Below are positions 55,570-64,000 of a stretch of 64,000 nucleotides of DNA, piece by piece. The stretch is from Deltaproteobacteria bacterium (lineage in GTDB: Bacteria > Desulfobacterota > Syntrophobacteria > Syntrophobacterales > Syntrophobacteraceae), in the NCBI GenBank assembly GCA_021780695.1, contig JAJXYD010000021.1, forward strand, positions 32,873 through 96,872. Reading direction: 5' to 3'. Both the position numbers and the translations under genes were made by a program. The number at the start of each line of letters is the position of its first letter. Within the stretch, counting starts at the first letter, position 1. The notes beneath the pieces were generated by a model. The model saw nothing but the letters and a program-made list of their open reading frames with translations, was not told the DNA's origin and ran no database searches.

Positions 55570-56922
55570 CTATTTTTTGGCATTCCCGGCTTTTATCGGA
55601 CTAAGCGCGTCAAGAAAGGCTGCGATGCGTACAATGTCGCTTTGTTTGACCTGAACCTTCACGGTCGAGCCGCCTTTTTCCAAAAAACCGTCAACGGGGC
55701 CGGTATTGCCTTTGGCCGGAGGGTTCCAGCTAAGGGCGCACTTTTTGCCTGAAATATCGAAAAACGTAACCGAATCGACAATGCCTAGCGGTGGTGTGGC
55801 AGGGCTTGGCGATCCAATATATTCCTCGGTGCGCATCGAGGCCAGAAGGCTATCGATGGGCCAGGAATTTTTAATGGGTTTGGGAGGGGCCGAACCCACG
55901 ACTTGCCCCCAGCTCGTAGCGTTCATTCGAACCAGGGTCCCGCTGCCGTTTTCTGTTTTCCATGAGATCTTGTTTATGTTCGATGATTCCATAGATAAAA
56001 GGCAACGCTCAACGAGCGAGTCCGCCGAGTGCGGAACGGATGAGAGAAAGTAGGTTGGAATCACCACCGGATCGGGCAACTCGGAGGAAGTGGCAAAGGC
56101 CTGCTTGGCGCCGGCGGTGGGAAGATAAACCTTTAGTTCCCGGGTTTTCCCATCTTTTAACTCAAGTTTTATGTCCAAATCCGATGTGGCCGGCATGGCG
56201 GCCTTGGGAACAAAATTAGTCGCCCGCAGCCAGTGAAGCCCTTGGAGCAGGTTAGCGACCTTATCCGAGTTGATCTTTAGTTGGGGCTGGGTCGCAGATT
56301 TCCAAATACCTGTGTCTCCTTGCCGCGCAATGTCGACTTGATCGCCGTTTCGCCACAGGATCTGAAAAGATTTTATCTGTTCGGGCGCCCAGGTGAAAAG
56401 CTCTTTTCTGCGAAGATCGGTCAGATTTTTATCTAAATCATCGTAGGCCTGACTCGATATCATGAAGACCTTACCGTTTTTACCGACTCTGGCATATCTA
56501 TCGGTTCCAACGGGGCTTTTAGCCCCTGTTTCCAGATCGAACCATTTGCCTGAGGAAAAAAACCGCACGCTAAGAGAGGGCTTATCGAAGCCGAAAGCCT
56601 TGAGATCTCCGGATACTGGCCCAAGCTCTCGATTCATCTCCAAATTTTGCAGAGTGGAAAGAAGCCCGGTTAGTTCGGTATTGTCTACGTCGGCCACTAT
56701 GGGGGCGCAAATTTGCCATTTGCCCGCCTTTTTGAGGCTTATCTCCAACCCCTTCCCTGGTTTTATCTCTATTTGCGTAACGCTTTGCGGGCCGAAAGTG
56801 AAAACGCGCCTGGACTCTTTTGCCTTCCTGGCACTCTTCTGTTTTTCAAACCTCATACCCGCATAAATCCCACCGATAACGATCAGGATGACAAAATAGA
56901 TGGCGGTGGTCCGAAATTTCAT
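55570..56922 (-). CDS. DUF4340-domain protein, partner of a Gld-type ABC system
   Basis: 450 residues from ATG 56922, which overlaps the previous stop as ATGA; a longer frame to 57000 is not needed. One N-terminal membrane helix (TAIYFVILIVIGGIYAG) anchors a large periplasmic beta-rich region with the DUF4340 repeats (QSVTQIEIKPGKGLEISLKKAGKWQICAPI and YARVGKNGKVFMISSQAYDDL). In other bacteria DUF4340 proteins follow GldG-type genes. It is the last gene of the four-gene operon. The function is not known; it is likely a periplasmic component of the transporter. Confidence 0.85.
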   Translation of the reverse strand: MKFRTTAIYFVILIVIGGIYAGMRFEKQKSARKAKESRRVFTFGPQSVTQIEIKPGKGLEISLKKAGKWQICAPIVADVDNTELTGLLSTLQNLEMNRELGPVSGDLKAFGFDKPSLSVRFFSSGKWFDLETGAKSPVGTDRYARVGKNGKVFMISSQAYDDLDKNLTDLRRKELFTWAPEQIKSFQILWRNGDQVDIARQGDTGIWKSATQPQLKINSDKVANLLQGLHWLRATNFVPKAAMPATSDLDIKLELKDGKTRELKVYLPTAGAKQAFATSSELPDPVVIPTYFLSSVPHSADSLVERCLLSMESSNINKISWKTENGSGTLVRMNATSWGQVVGSAPPKPIKNSWPIDSLLASMRTEEYIGSPSPATPPLGIVDSVTFFDISGKKCALSWNPPAKGNTGPVDGFLEKGGSTVKVQVKQSDIVRIAAFLDALSPIKAGNAKK

Positions 56923-58334
56923 CTCTGAGACCTCCTCATCCTGTAGACAGCTATCCCCGTGACCAGAACGGCCAGCGGCATGAGTATCACGACCGTCCAC
57001 ATAAACGACAGGCCCTGTGAGCGTGTGAGCATCAAGGGTTTAACCACGTTTGGCCTTTGAATGGTTATGAGATCCGTTTGATTGGTAAGATAATTTACGG
57101 TGTTTAAAAACAGGTCCCCGTTTCCCAACTGGTTAAAGTAAGGATTGGCGGCAAAAAGGGAGTTGCCCGCAACCACCAATTTGCCCGTTTTGGCCGTGGG
57201 CGCGGGAGCGATAACCTTGCCCTGGGGCGGGGGATTTTGCGCCGTCTTGATGGTGGCCAGAACAATCAGCGGAACCGGACCGGACAAATCCTTGGCTTTA
57301 TCGAAGCTGGCTTTGCCCTGCTTTAGTTCATCGAGGTTTGTATCTCCCCAGGCGCTTGAGGAAGTTGACGCTATGGTTTGAAGCACAACATTGCTTGGTG
57401 GATTTTTTGCCGGAACCACCGATCTTGCGTTCGGGTAGAAAGTGGCCTCGTTGAAATCCTTTGTAATCGGGTTTTCCCCGTATTGAGTCGCTACGGGAAT
57501 GGTGGGGCTTACCCCGAAAAGGCGGCTTAAGCGGTCAATGACCATGTCGTTTCCCAAATCAATACCGTAGCCCTTGACAAAATTAGTCATGCCCGTTTGG
57601 GTGAGAGGGTCGAGCATCAGGAATACGCTTCCCCCTCTTGCAAGGTAGGCGGCTAAAATCTTTTGCTCCTGGGGCAGTATCGGCTTCTGAGGCCCGGCGA
57701 TAATTACGGCGGCCGCATCCGCGGGCACATCGCCCTGTTCCAGAAGGTTGAGCGTGCCGACTTTGTACAAATCCTTTTGGAGCGCATCCTTGGCTACCGA
57801 AAAGCTGTCGTTGCCGTTAACGGTCAGGGAATGCTCCCCGTGGCCGGTCAAAAAGTAGACCTTTTGCTGAACTTTGCTTTGAAGCTTTAAAAGCGCGTTT
57901 GTAACCGACTGCTCATCTGGGGTCTGGACTATCTGCTTTTTCCCGTATCCTTCCATCACCAGGGTCCCATAGGTTTTAACCCCGAAGCTTTTGGTCATCT
58001 GGGGATGCGTTGCCGGGTCGATCATCTGGTATTTGATGTTCTTGTTTAAATAGGCGTAACTTCTCAGAAGGTCCTTTATCTTGCCCTTGTCCTCTGAGCC
58101 CGAACCGGTGCTGGCAATGAAAACTTTGATCGAAACGGGCTTCTTTATCGTTTTAAGAATATTTTTTGTCTGCTGCGACAGGGTGAAAACGCTGTTACTG
58201 GTTAGATCCACCCTCAGGGGCTTTTGCTGGGCAATAAGGACGATGAAAACAAGGATAATGAAAAAAATTACACTTGAAATTACGGTGTTTGTGCCGTAAG
58301 CCCATTTGAGTTTGCGGCCGCTTTTTGCCACCAT
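56919..58334 (-). CDS. GldG-like ABC transporter auxiliary protein
   Basis: 471 residues. An N-terminal helix (VISSVIFFIILVFIVLIAQ) and a C-terminal helix (FMWTVVILMPLAVLVTGIAVYRM) enclose a periplasmic domain of the GldG/ABC-auxiliary family (RVDLTSNSVFTLSQQTKNILKTIKKPVSIKVFIAS, then VYFLTGHGEHSL and ARGGSVFLMLDPLTQ). It is related to the GldG of gliding bacteria, but the family is widespread in non-gliding species, so no motility is inferred. It lies between the permease and the DUF4340 gene. Confidence 0.87.
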   Translation of the reverse strand: MVAKSGRKLKWAYGTNTVISSVIFFIILVFIVLIAQQKPLRVDLTSNSVFTLSQQTKNILKTIKKPVSIKVFIASTGSGSEDKGKIKDLLRSYAYLNKNIKYQMIDPATHPQMTKSFGVKTYGTLVMEGYGKKQIVQTPDEQSVTNALLKLQSKVQQKVYFLTGHGEHSLTVNGNDSFSVAKDALQKDLYKVGTLNLLEQGDVPADAAAVIIAGPQKPILPQEQKILAAYLARGGSVFLMLDPLTQTGMTNFVKGYGIDLGNDMVIDRLSRLFGVSPTIPVATQYGENPITKDFNEATFYPNARSVVPAKNPPSNVVLQTIASTSSSAWGDTNLDELKQGKASFDKAKDLSGPVPLIVLATIKTAQNPPPQGKVIAPAPTAKTGKLVVAGNSLFAANPYFNQLGNGDLFLNTVNYLTNQTDLITIQRPNVVKPLMLTRSQGLSFMWTVVILMPLAVLVTGIAVYRMRRSQR

Positions 58335-58441
58335 TTGCTTTTCTCCGTAGTCCTTTGGTTTCTATGATTTGACCGAGGCCCATAAAAGTGGCGTTTGGTC
58401 GGTCTCGTAAGAGTCCGGGCTAGGCGCTCTTCCCTCGCGCT

Positions 58442-59221
58442 CTACACCATCGCTCTCCAGCGATAAGAACTCATCTGCCTTAGCGTAAGAAAAAGAAAGA
58501 AGGCCGTGAATACCAAATAGAACACAATATCCCTGGAATCGAGCAACCCCTTTACGAGCCCCTTCAAATGATCGGATACGGAAAGGTAGGCAAACACGCT
58601 TGCTACTGCCGGCGGACTGACCACCTCTTTGGCTTCTCCTATGAACCAGAGAACGAGCAGGATGCCAAAGGTGATAATCGCCGAGATAATCTGATTTTTG
58701 GTAAGTGTCGAGGCGAAGGTGCCTAAGGATATAAAGGCGCTTCCCAGTAATAATAGCCCCGCGTATCCGCATAAAATGGGCTTCCAGGATGAGTCTGCGA
58801 TCGAGATCAGCATGATTACCCCCGGAAGGGTCGCTGCGATCAGGATCGTATAGGTTGTCATGCATGCCGAAAATTTTGCCGCTACCGTTGCAAGGTCGCT
58901 TACCGGATAGGTGTAGAGAAGTTCGAGTGTGCCGCTTTTTCTCTCTTCCGCGTAGAGCCTCATGGTCAAAAGAGGTGCCACAAAAAGGGTAATAACGCTT
59001 ATGTTCCATAAAAACGAACGCATAAAAAGCTCGGGCATGGTCACGTTTCCCGCAATCGCCGGATTTTGCGCCACCTGGTAGCTAAACATTATTACCTGTC
59101 GAAGGATAAGGTAGAAAAAAACGCCGGACAAAAGAAGGAAAAAGAAAGCCACCGCATAGAAGATTGGCGACATGAACATCGCGTAGAGCTCTTTTTTAAA
59201 AACAGGCCAAAAACCTTTCAT
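58442..59221 (-). CDS. ABC-2-type permease, GldF-like
   Basis: 259 residues with six hydrophobic segments. The start KGFWPVFKKELYAMFMSPIFYAVAFFFLLLSGVFFYLIL and RLYAEERKSGTLELLYTYPVSDLATVAAKF are signatures of the GldF/NosY-type ABC-2 permeases. The start codon shares one base with the stop of the ATPase gene (TAATG), so translation is coupled. A 107-bp gap follows before the GldG-like gene. Confidence 0.9.
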   Translation of the reverse strand: MKGFWPVFKKELYAMFMSPIFYAVAFFFLLLSGVFFYLILRQVIMFSYQVAQNPAIAGNVTMPELFMRSFLWNISVITLFVAPLLTMRLYAEERKSGTLELLYTYPVSDLATVAAKFSACMTTYTILIAATLPGVIMLISIADSSWKPILCGYAGLLLLGSAFISLGTFASTLTKNQIISAIITFGILLVLWFIGEAKEVVSPPAVASVFAYLSVSDHLKGLVKGLLDSRDIVFYLVFTAFFLFLTLRQMSSYRWRAMV

Positions 59222-60168
59222 TATTCCGCTCCCTCCTGGGTTGACTCTTCGGTTACAAGCTGCATGAAAATATCTTCCAGGCTAAGTTGCACGGCTCGCA
59301 GTTCCAGAAGCCCGCACCCCTTTTGCACAGCCAGGGCCGCAATCTCCGGGCGTAGATCCACCGAAGGGGCCGTCTCGATTTGGAACCGGCTCGTTCCATT
59401 GTTTTCCACCGTGACCTTCTGAATGCCGTCCAGGTTTTCGATCGCCTGCGCAAACTCGGCGCTCGGCCCGCTAAGCTCCACCAGGATAGTCGAGGTCTTC
59501 TGAAGCTGGCTCGTCAGGTTTGCCGGACTGTCCGTGGCGACTATTTCTCCCTTGTTTATTATGATTACCCTTTTGCAAATCTGGGCTACCTCCGGCAGGA
59601 TGTGGCTGCTCAGAAGAATCGTGCGGTCCTCGCGCAGTTCCTCGATGATGCGCCTTATCTCAACTATTTGCGTCGGGTCCAACCCGATTGTCGGTTCATC
59701 GAGTATGAGAACCGAAGGGTTGTTTAAAAGTGCCTGGGCAAGGCCCACCCGTTGTCTGAATCCTTTGGAAAGATGACCGATTATCCGGTTTTCCACCTTC
59801 TCCAGGCCGCAGGAAGAAATTACACGCCCAAGCTCGGACCTCATCCTCTTGGCCTCGACTCCCTTGGCGCCGGCGGCAAAACGTAAGAAACGGTTCACGG
59901 TGAGATCGTTGTAGAGAGGTACATTTTCGGGAAGATAGCCGATTTTTTGCCTGATCCTAAGTGAATCCTCTAAAATGTGCATCCCCTCGACCGTAGCTGT
60001 ACCCTCCGAGGGGGGCATGTAGCAGGTAAGTATTCGGATGGTAGTCGATTTCCCTGCTCCGTTTGGACCAAGAAAGCCAACCACTTCGCCTTTTTCGATC
60101 TGAAAGGAAACGTTCCTTATGGCCCTGCGCGGACCATAAAACTTTGTCAGTCCTTCGGCTTCGATCAT
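59221..60168 (-). CDS. ABC transporter ATP-binding protein, GldA-like
   Basis: 315 residues. Walker A is GPNGAGKSTT, the signature LSKGFRQRV, Walker B VLILDEPTIGLD, and the switch His is in LLSSHILPE. A C-terminal extension of about 90 residues (SAEFAQAIENLDGIQKVTVENNG) matches the DUF4162-type tail of exporters such as GldA/CcmA. It powers the permease encoded next. It is first in the operon, with a 292-bp upstream gap. Confidence 0.93.
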   Translation of the reverse strand: MIEAEGLTKFYGPRRAIRNVSFQIEKGEVVGFLGPNGAGKSTTIRILTCYMPPSEGTATVEGMHILEDSLRIRQKIGYLPENVPLYNDLTVNRFLRFAAGAKGVEAKRMRSELGRVISSCGLEKVENRIIGHLSKGFRQRVGLAQALLNNPSVLILDEPTIGLDPTQIVEIRRIIEELREDRTILLSSHILPEVAQICKRVIIINKGEIVATDSPANLTSQLQKTSTILVELSGPSAEFAQAIENLDGIQKVTVENNGTSRFQIETAPSVDLRPEIAALAVQKGCGLLELRAVQLSLEDIFMQLVTEESTQEGAE

Positions 60169-60460
60169 CTATTTACCCTCATGGCACATAAGCGTTTTAG
60201 ACCCCGCTTTAGTGTTTAAAAGAAAAAACCACTCTTTTAAAGGCGGCTTCTCCATAGTAACAGGCTATATCCAAATACTGGGTGGTTTGGCGCGCAGGTG
60301 CGCTCACCACGGATGCAAACCTTCTGGATTGGACAAAACCCGGCGTTGCCCAGTGCTCAGGTTTCCCGGACGCGAACCTAATTATATCCATTAAGGATTT
60401 TTTTCTACTGTTTGTTTTTTATTTTTAAAGAGTCCGCGCGGCTTAATGGTTTTCAAAAAC
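60169..60460. other. Intergenic region before the ABC operon (292 bp)
   Basis: No gene, RNA or repeat recognised; a T-rich and A-rich stretch at 60390-60430 could hold a promoter for the minus-strand operon or end the dnaJ transcript. Confidence 0.35.
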
Positions 60461-60673
60461 TCAGGCAATGATAATACCGCTCTGCTCCTTGTTGCGAATA
60501 GTTTTGGTGCCAAGGGAAGTAAGGCATGCCTGGCACAAATACTCGTGGAGCTCTCCATCGACAAGCACCAACAACAGTCGGGTGTGGACCGGCATGGCCT
60601 GCCTGCACCTTGGGCAGTAGAGAGCCGAGGCACGGAACTCTTCGAATTGCTTTTTTGCGGGGGCAGTCGCCAT
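60461..60673 (-). CDS. Small double-CxxC (zinc-ribbon) protein downstream of dnaJ
   Basis: 70 residues. CPRC (20-23) and CQAC (47-50) form a likely zinc ribbon. The strand between them (VHTRLLLVLVDGELHEYLCQACL) is regular. The start ATG has AGGAG six bases upstream, inside the last codons' spacer after dnaJ, and follows the dnaJ stop by eight bases, so it is probably translationally coupled to DnaJ. I know no named family. A role as a small chaperone partner or redox-sensitive zinc protein is only a guess. Confidence 0.65.
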   Translation of the reverse strand: MATAPAKKQFEEFRASALYCPRCRQAMPVHTRLLLVLVDGELHEYLCQACLTSLGTKTIRNKEQSGIIIA

Positions 60674-60681
60674 ACTGGCTC

Positions 60682-61842
60682 CTATGAAGGATTGGCCTCC
60701 TGATCAAGGCCGCGCATTGCGTCCTTTTCATGCTCCTTATGTCGATTCCACGGCCACCTTTTGCCCTTATGCTTTTCTTTTTCCCTGTCGAGTTCCATGA
60801 ATTCCTTAAGAATTTCTTCCTGGCGCGGGGTCAGCTGTTTAGGAATGCGCACCTCGACCTCGACAAAAAGATCGCCCCGGCCGTAGCCTCGCAGCTTGGG
60901 TACGCCTTCGCCGACAAAACGCACGACTTCGCCGGGTTGCGTACCGGGCGAAATAGTGAGGGTCTTTTGCCCATCGAGGGTGGGCAGCTCTAGCGTATCT
61001 CCCATAATGGCTTGCAGGAAGGAAATGGATATTTTGGTGTAGAGATTGTCGCCGTCACGCTCCATATGAGGGTGTGGCGCCACCTCGATTCTAACGTAGA
61101 GATCCCCCGAAGGACCGCCGCGATAACCGCTTTCGCCTTCCCCCCTGAGCCTTAGCCTTGTTCCCGAATCCACACCGGCGGGTACCTTTACCTGAACGCT
61201 CTTTTTCTTCCGTAATCTTCCCTGGCCCTGGCATTGCTTGCAGGCCGATACCAGCACCCTGCCGGTTCCCTGGCATCGCGCACAACTGGTGCTGATGCGG
61301 AAAAAGCCCTGCGACTGCACCACCTGGCCCGTACCCTGGCAGGCAGGGCAGGTCGTCTGCTTTGTCCCCGGTTCGGCCCCCGAACCGTCGCATTCAACGC
61401 AAGTGGTCATCGTATTTATATCGACATCTTTTTGCGTTCCGTAAACGGCCTCTTCGAAGCTAAGATTTAGCGTGACCAGTAGGTCGTCGCCCGGCCTTTG
61501 CGCACTGCGTTGGCGAGTCTGTCCGGCAAATCCGCCAAAAGAGAAAAAATCATTAAAAATATCGCCAAAAGAGCTGAAAATATCGTCAAAACCTCTAACG
61601 CCGCTATAGCCCGCGCCGCGTAGCCCTTCATGGCCGTAAGTGTCGTAGATCTGTCTTTTTTGAGAATCGTGCAAAACTTCGTAGGCTTCCGCGGCTTCCT
61701 TGAATCTTTCCTCGGCTTCTTTGTCGCCCGGGTTGCGGTCAGGATGGAATTTGAGCGCAAGTTGTCGATAGGATTTCTTTATCTCATCTTCGGCTGCCTG
61801 TCGTGACACACCTAAAACTACGTAATAATCTCTTTTACCCAT
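60682..61842 (-). CDS. dnaJ: Hsp70 co-chaperone DnaJ
   Basis: 386 residues, full-length type I J protein. The J domain carries His33-Pro34-Asp35. A Gly/Phe region follows (about 75-105), then four CxxCxGxG zinc repeats ([32 protein letters not shown]), then the C-terminal substrate-binding domains. It stimulates DnaK ATP hydrolysis. AGGAGG precedes the start. dnaK and grpE are not in the window; the next upstream gene is rpoZ. No CIRCE or heat-shock promoter is visible in the 113-bp gap. Confidence 0.96.
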   Translation of the reverse strand: MGKRDYYVVLGVSRQAAEDEIKKSYRQLALKFHPDRNPGDKEAEERFKEAAEAYEVLHDSQKRQIYDTYGHEGLRGAGYSGVRGFDDIFSSFGDIFNDFFSFGGFAGQTRQRSAQRPGDDLLVTLNLSFEEAVYGTQKDVDINTMTTCVECDGSGAEPGTKQTTCPACQGTGQVVQSQGFFRISTSCARCQGTGRVLVSACKQCQGQGRLRKKKSVQVKVPAGVDSGTRLRLRGEGESGYRGGPSGDLYVRIEVAPHPHMERDGDNLYTKISISFLQAIMGDTLELPTLDGQKTLTISPGTQPGEVVRFVGEGVPKLRGYGRGDLFVEVEVRIPKQLTPRQEEILKEFMELDREKEKHKGKRWPWNRHKEHEKDAMRGLDQEANPS

Positions 61843-61955
61843 CTAAAGCTGTTCCCTCCTGAAGCCAAATCACTTTTCTGCGGGGAATTGATTACCAGCA
61901 GCGAGACATTCTTAAACACGATTTTCGCGCTTGTCAACCTGGATAGGCCTGCCGC

Positions 61956-62330
61956 CTAGTCTTCGGGCAGAGGCTCCGAAGGCCTGTCTTGCACGGTCAA
62001 GTCCTCCGAATCGCCCAAGTCGATGGATAGGGCTAAGGAACCCGCTTCCTCGATGATCTCCTCGACTTCGGATCTTTGAGCTTCGACCTGGGCCAAAGGT
62101 TCTTGTGCCTGCGCGGGTCTGATTTCTTCAAACTGCATGATATTTTCAGGAGTTATCGTGGTTGCGGCTATCTCCCGCAACGCCAGCACGACTTCCTTGT
62201 TGTCCTTTTCGTTTTCCATTGTCGGTACTGCACCGTGGCGTAACTGTAATACGCGGCGAACTGCAAGGTGGACCAGCGCAAAACGGCTGTCAACATTGTT
62301 CAAACAATCTTCAACTGTTACCCTGGCCAT
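61956..62330 (-). CDS. rpoZ: RNA polymerase omega subunit
   Basis: 124 residues. The N-terminal [33 protein letters not shown] is the RpoZ fold core, followed by [16 protein letters not shown]. An acidic C-terminal tail of about 50 residues ([12 protein letters not shown]) extends beyond E. coli omega. It folds with the beta' subunit and carries the ppGpp site in proteobacteria. GGGGAGA precedes the start. It probably heads a transcript that may continue into dnaJ. Confidence 0.93.
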   Translation of the reverse strand: MARVTVEDCLNNVDSRFALVHLAVRRVLQLRHGAVPTMENEKDNKEVVLALREIAATTITPENIMQFEEIRPAQAQEPLAQVEAQRSEVEEIIEEAGSLALSIDLGDSEDLTVQDRPSEPLPED

Positions 62331-62364
62331 AGGCGGTCTCCCCTTTATCGTTTAGCCTTTCGGG

Positions 62365-62370
62365 ATTATA
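62365..62370 (-). promoter_or_regulatory. -10 element for rpoZ
   Basis: TATAAT on the minus strand, 35 bases before the rpoZ start. No good -35 at 16-18 bases (GTGACA is at 14). Confidence 0.4.
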
Positions 62371-62719
62371 ACGGTCATTGTTGCTGTCACCGGGACTCTC
62401 TATCAATTTGAAAGCGTTTTGGGCCTTCCGGACAGCCTTAAATCTCGATTACAGAAACTCAAAATATAAACCATACCCCTGGTCTATGGCAACTTAAAAA
62501 AGTTTTGCTGGTCTCTTTAGCCTTAAAGATAACCATGAAGCGTCGGGGGGCAAACAGTAGAGGGCTAAAGATAAAGAACCATTTTTGCGGAGCTGCCCGA
62601 GCGCCGATGCGCAGGGATCAAGAAGAGGGCAGGGGCGTCCCGGAACACCTGAGGTGAAATTCCTGAAGGGATTGGGATGATCTGGGTACAAAAACGGGCA
62701 CACTCACCCAAATAAAAAA

Positions 62720-62734
62720 GCGGGCCTAGCCCGC
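62720..62734 (-). terminator. Rho-independent terminator of tRNA-Leu
   Basis: On the minus strand GCGGGC-TAG-GCCCGC is followed by TTTTTTATTT. It is eight bases beyond the tRNA 3' end. Confidence 0.9.
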
Positions 62735-62742
62735 AAAGTGAG

Positions 62743-62826
62743 TGCCGGAGGTCGGAATCGAACCGACACGAGGTTGCCCCCACTGGATTTTGAGTCCAGC
62801 GCGTCTACCAGTTTCACCACTCCGGC
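62743..62826 (-). tRNA. tRNA-Leu (CAA)
   Basis: Read on the minus strand, GCCGGAG pairs with CTCCGGC in the acceptor stem, discriminator A. The D-arm TGGTGAAACTGGTAGACGC, anticodon stem CTGGA/TCCAG with loop CTCAAAA (anticodon CAA, for UUG), the long variable arm of class II tRNAs and the T-arm TCGGTTCGATTCCGA are all present. CCA is not encoded. Confidence 0.97.
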
Positions 62827-62837
62827 AAGAAAAAACA

Positions 62838-62867
62838 ATTCTACGCAAGTGCCTGCCCTTATGTCAA
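62838..62867 (-). promoter_or_regulatory. Promoter of tRNA-Leu
   Basis: On the minus strand TTGACA (62867-62862), an 18-base spacer and TAGAAT (62843-62838), eleven bases before the tRNA 5' end. Confidence 0.85.
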
Positions 62868-62994
62868 GCCAAATGATCAGGGGGATTCAGCCAAAAGACA
62901 GCCACTCTTTTTCCCCGTAAGATCGCTAAATCTGAAAAAACTACTAAGGAATGCATAAATAATCGAAAACAATCGCAAAGGAGATGGTTCCCGT

Positions 62995-63186
62995 ATGGTT
63001 GCTTTGCTGGGGGACAATGCTGTTGAGTTAAACGACACAACCGGAATCGGCGCCGCTCTTTTTAAGGATCAATGCCGCCGGCTGCATCCACCAGAAGTGC
63101 TCTATGAGGTTATGGTCGAGGAGAAGAAAAAAGACAAAAATCAGCTAATTTTTCCCAAAAACTATTGTCGGATGAAAGCTACATAG
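62995..63186 (+). CDS. Short uncharacterised open reading frame
   Basis: 63 codons preceded by AAAGGAG eleven bases before the ATG. No family resemblance; the charged C-terminal half (EVMVEEKKKDKNQ) could be a fragment. It precedes an AT-rich stretch. It may be a real small protein, a remnant, or chance. Confidence 0.3.
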   Translation: MVALLGDNAVELNDTTGIGAALFKDQCRRLHPPEVLYEVMVEEKKKDKNQLIFPKNYCRMKAT

Positions 63187-63265
63187 AAAAGTGTGGCAAG
63201 AACACTCTAATTAGCGATCAAATGGACTGGTAAACGGATAGAGTCGTACGTCCAATCCTCTACCT

Positions 63266-63290
63266 ATACATATGTATCCAATGTATACAT
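63266..63290. promoter_or_regulatory. Paired perfect palindromes
   Basis: ATACATATGTAT (63266-63277) and ATGTATACAT (63281-63290) lie three bases apart. Each is self-complementary. They could be tandem operator half-sites, but AT-rich palindromes also arise by chance. Confidence 0.35.
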
Positions 63291-63499
63291 AATCCGTTAT
63301 TTCTTTATAAACATTGTATAGCTTATATCAGATCAGCGATAATATCTACAAAAATATAAAGTTTTTATTCAAAAATGAAACAAAATATTTCCTGCCAAAT
63401 GATGGCTATATTATTTTATCGATACTGACTTTGGTCGCTAATGGGAAGGCTAATAACTTTTCGTAAGCCATGAGATTTGGATTCCCGCTCCTTTCCACC

Positions 63500-63528
63500 T
63501 TGACTATGCCATCGGGAATAACTAGAAT
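63500..63528 (+). promoter_or_regulatory. Promoter of the Mop gene
   Basis: TTGACT (63500-63505), a 17-base spacer and TAGAAT (63523-63528), 54 bases before the Mop start. Confidence 0.65.
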
Positions 63529-63582
63529 TCAGCCTGTTCACAGGCCACATATACTAAGTCCGTTAATCACAGGAGATAAAAT

Positions 63583-63786
63583 ATGGAAACGAGTATTCGT
63601 AATCATTTGAAGGGTAAAATTAAGGAGATCGTGCTGGGCGACGTGGTTTGCGAAGTCGAAGTCGATACCCCGGCGGGGCTGATAACCTCTGTGATCACCA
63701 CTCGCAGTGTAAAACGGCTCAATCTTAAGGCAGGCGATGAGGTATATGCGGTTGTAAAGGCTACCGAAGTAAGCCTCGAAAAATAG
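63583..63786 (+). CDS. Mop/TOBE-domain molybdate-binding protein (molbindin type)
   Basis: 67 residues, the length of free-standing Mop proteins. It begins with the family pattern SIRNHLKGKIKEIVLGDVVCEVEVDTPAGLITSVITTRSVKRLNLKAGDEVYAVVKATEVSLEK, a single TOBE/Mop repeat. These hexamers bind molybdate or tungstate oxyanions, for storage or homeostasis. AGGAGA precedes the start, with its own promoter. No modABC or Moco genes lie in the window. Confidence 0.9.
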   Translation: METSIRNHLKGKIKEIVLGDVVCEVEVDTPAGLITSVITTRSVKRLNLKAGDEVYAVVKATEVSLEK

Positions 63787-63798
63787 CAATATCGCTCG

Positions 63799-63854
63799 CT
63801 GTCCCCGGGGGAGTTCTTTGTCTCCGTGCTATGAAAATCTCCCAAGGGGGACAG
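63799..63854 (+). terminator. Large hairpin after the Mop gene
   Basis: Outer arms CTGTCCCC (63799-63806) and GGGGACAG (63847-63854) and inner arms GGGAG (63809-63813) and CTCCC (63839-63843). It is 13 bases after the stop and lacks a U-tract. The GGGGACAG ends recall REP-like elements. The remaining bases to 64000 show no gene; 63960-63966 is a T-run after GGCGCCGCC. Confidence 0.45.
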
Positions 63855-64000
63855 CCCCGTTGCGTCCTCAGGATCTAGTGTTACGTTCCTTAAATTCAGT
63901 GATATATAATTAGGCCGCACAGGGCTTTCCCGTATAGTTCCATTTGAAGGGCGCCGCCTTTTTTTCGTTATAGCTTTTTATGTAAAGCATGATGTTTTGT

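Larger units (their letters stand above)
62331..62742. other. Intergenic region between rpoZ and tRNA-Leu (412 bp)
   Basis: Contains the rpoZ -10 element (62365-62370) and the tRNA terminator (62720-62734). The middle (62450-62700) has repeated CTAAAGATAA-type sequence but no recognised RNA gene or coding sequence. Confidence 0.4.
63187..63582. other. AT-rich intergenic region before the Mop gene (396 bp)
   Basis: Markedly more A/T-rich than its surroundings, especially 63260-63420. It holds two adjacent palindromes (63266-63290) and a good promoter (63500-63528). No gene is seen. The composition is consistent with a regulatory or acquired segment. Confidence 0.5.

Noticed and set aside
63947..63966. 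GGCGCCGCC followed by seven T's as a terminator
   Set aside because: The stem is at most four pairs and no gene ends just before it; kept only as a remark.

Overview
The window reads as one continuous piece of bacterial chromosome of moderate GC (about half, by eye). It suggests an anaerobic or microaerophilic Gram-negative bacterium of the former Deltaproteobacteria, perhaps near Syntrophobacterales or Desulfobacterota; this is inferred from gene content, with no rRNA present to test it. Supporting features are KdsB and two tripartite-type envelope systems (outer membrane, LPS), two radical SAM proteins, a detached NuoEFG module, HypB, two sigma-54 activators, an iron-type superoxide dismutase and paired cytidylate-kinase-like proteins.

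Layout. 1-7 kb: the 3' end of trpA, an unrecognised gene, sodB, a radical SAM protein, a THUMP-type RNA methyltransferase, pyrE with a TIGR01212 radical SAM gene, and a broken GAF-domain gene. 7-12.6 kb: an OmpA-like lipoprotein, a fused RsmG-SpoU RNA methyltransferase, an RluA-type pseudouridine synthase, a small lipoprotein, surE and a membrane-anchored transglutaminase-like protein. 12.7-21.9 kb: a minus-strand run of UDP-glucuronate decarboxylase, M48-TPR peptidase, purF, carB and carA, with glnE divergent from carA (nitrogen, pyrimidine and purine metabolism).

24.7-30.8 kb is the most distinctive block. A FadR-like regulator and glpD run leftward; an FGGY sugar/polyol kinase and an FAD enzyme closely resembling alkyl-DHAP synthase run rightward. 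Between the two operons lies a near-perfect palindrome that contains a FadR-type site. Together they could form an acyl-CoA-responsive module for glycerol-phosphate and ether-lipid metabolism. This is inference, and the direction (synthesis or salvage) is unknown.

31-41.6 kb: kdsB, an MFS exporter, nuoEFG, two tandem cytidylate-kinase-like genes, an NtrC-type regulator and a Cys-rich DtxR/MntR-type regulator. 42-51.4 kb: a complete MdtABC/NodT-type RND efflux operon, followed by an autoregulated padR gene whose -10 box lies inside a textbook PadR operator, a Cys-rich 4Fe-4S protein and a solitary hypB. 54-60 kb: a PAS sigma-54 activator and a GldA-GldF-GldG-DUF4340 ABC operon. 60-64 kb: a small CxxC protein, dnaJ, rpoZ, tRNA-Leu(CAA) with a strong promoter and terminator, then an AT-rich stretch ending in a small Mop/TOBE protein.

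Several intergenic gaps carry long perfect hairpins without U-tracts. All domain calls are from reading the translations; no searches were run.
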